Assembly: GCA_020201365.1 (NCBI GenBank)
Contig: JAIVGV010000019.1
Coordinates: 1-14,961, forward strand
DNA: 14,961 nt
DNA from: Acidobacteriota bacterium
Lineage (GTDB): Bacteria > Acidobacteriota > Blastocatellia > Pyrinomonadales > Pyrinomonadaceae
Direction: 5' to 3'
Position numbers and translations under genes: made by a program. The notes under the pieces were generated by a model, which had not been told where the DNA came from, did no database searches, and saw only the letters and a list, made by a program, of their open reading frames with translations. Below are positions 14,614 through 14,961 of the stretch, piece by piece (the first letter of the stretch is position 1; each line of letters begins with the position of its first letter).

Positions 14614-14961
14614 TTAGAATGGGATGTCGTCGTCGTGCACGTCTGCGTTGGAAGCTTCGTCGCCGGGTGGGTTACTTTCCGTCCGCGAATTCTTCGGCAG
14701 ACCTTCGTCCGCCCTTCCGCCTATGAATTGCATATCTGTCGCGTGAACTTCAAGCGTGTATCTTTGGCGACCGTCCCGGTCCGTCCACTCTTCGACGCGA
14801 AGCCGCCCCTCGACATAGACGGGGCGCCCCTTCATGAGATACTGAGACGCCGCCTCCGCTTGCCGACCCCATAACGTGACGCGAAACCATGTCGTGATAT
14901 CTTGTGTTTCGCCCGTACGGTCTTTGCGCTTTTCGTTAGTTGCGAGCGTGAAGCTACACAC
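14614..14961 (-). CDS. ssb: Single-stranded DNA-binding protein, 5' end beyond window
   Basis: The last 116 codons of an SSB gene, read leftward from the window edge. SSB coats single-stranded DNA in replication, repair and recombination. Visible are the OB-fold segments CSFTLATNEKRKD, TTWFRVTLWGRQAE, QYLMKGRPVYVEGRL and EEWTDRDGRQRYTLEVHATDMQFIG. A short Ser/Asn/Asp-rich tail follows, ending in the acidic tip DDDIPF that docks partner proteins. The N-terminal strand (normally M...K.ILVGRLG.DPE.RYT) lies outside the window, so the GTG at the edge encodes an internal Val and is not the start. Composition is intermediate between the two halves of the window. The tail is short compared with E. 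coli SSB. Confidence 0.93.
   Translation of the reverse strand: MCSFTLATNEKRKDRTGETQDITTWFRVTLWGRQAEAASQYLMKGRPVYVEGRLRVEEWTDRDGRQRYTLEVHATDMQFIGGRADEGLPKNSRTESNPPGDEASNADVHDDDIPF

Noticed and set aside
14575..14874. Plus-strand open frame of 99 codons overlapping ssb
   Set aside because: It is the reverse reading of the ssb gene, whose OB fold and DDDIPF tail are unmistakable.
1..14961. Defence island, prophage, CRISPR array, toxin-antitoxin or biosynthetic cluster
   Set aside because: No repeat-spacer pattern, no phage, restriction, nuclease or transposase domain, and no NRPS, PKS or peptide-modifying enzyme was recognised on either strand.

Overview
The window holds about fifteen genes, nearly all housekeeping, and reads as bacterial chromosome. 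The organism appears to be a high-GC diderm-type bacterium: it has a lipoprotein-type peptide-binding protein, the Psd/PssA phosphatidylethanolamine pathway, NagZ, a DUF465 (YdcH-like) protein and full-length MutS. Acidobacteriota would fit, but this is an impression from gene content and composition, not a proven placement. No tRNA, rRNA, CRISPR array, transposase, integrase or phage gene was seen.

Left part (1 to about 11,050), very GC-rich. A gene start on the minus strand is cut off at base 1. It is followed by tsaC (t6A tRNA modification, plus strand). Three minus-strand genes then follow in transcription order: mutS (mismatch repair), a nagZ-type glycosidase, and a family 5 peptide-binding lipoprotein whose start overlaps the nagZ stop (TGATG). 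Upstream of mutS, an 86-base nested inverted repeat lies in the divergent gap. The plus strand then carries a small cysteine-containing membrane protein, a tsaB-rimI pair behind a clear sigma70-like promoter, a DUF465 gene closed by a rho-independent terminator, and the psd-pssA phospholipid operon with a GTGA overlap. TsaC and TsaB act in the same t6A pathway. Psd and PssA are consecutive steps of phosphatidylethanolamine synthesis.

Right part (about 11,160 to 14,961). Composition changes sharply: sample 60-base rows fall from 47-49 G+C (rows 8701 and 10081) to 27-28 G+C (rows 12661, 13261, 14041), and codon use becomes mixed. It contains a secreted beta-propeller protein (minus strand), then guaA and accA (plus strand), then the 3' part of ssb (minus strand, running off the window, with intermediate composition). 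guaA is broken. Its glutaminase and PP-loop part and its C-terminal dimerisation domain are both well conserved, but roughly 230 bases between them are missing and the reading frame changes at the joint. AccA lacks the N-terminal extension of the common form.

The points most worth following are the clean guaA deletion, the compositional step carrying core genes, and a phosphatidylserine decarboxylase whose self-cleavage site reads Ser-Ser rather than Gly-Ser. I did not find a convincing new multi-gene system.
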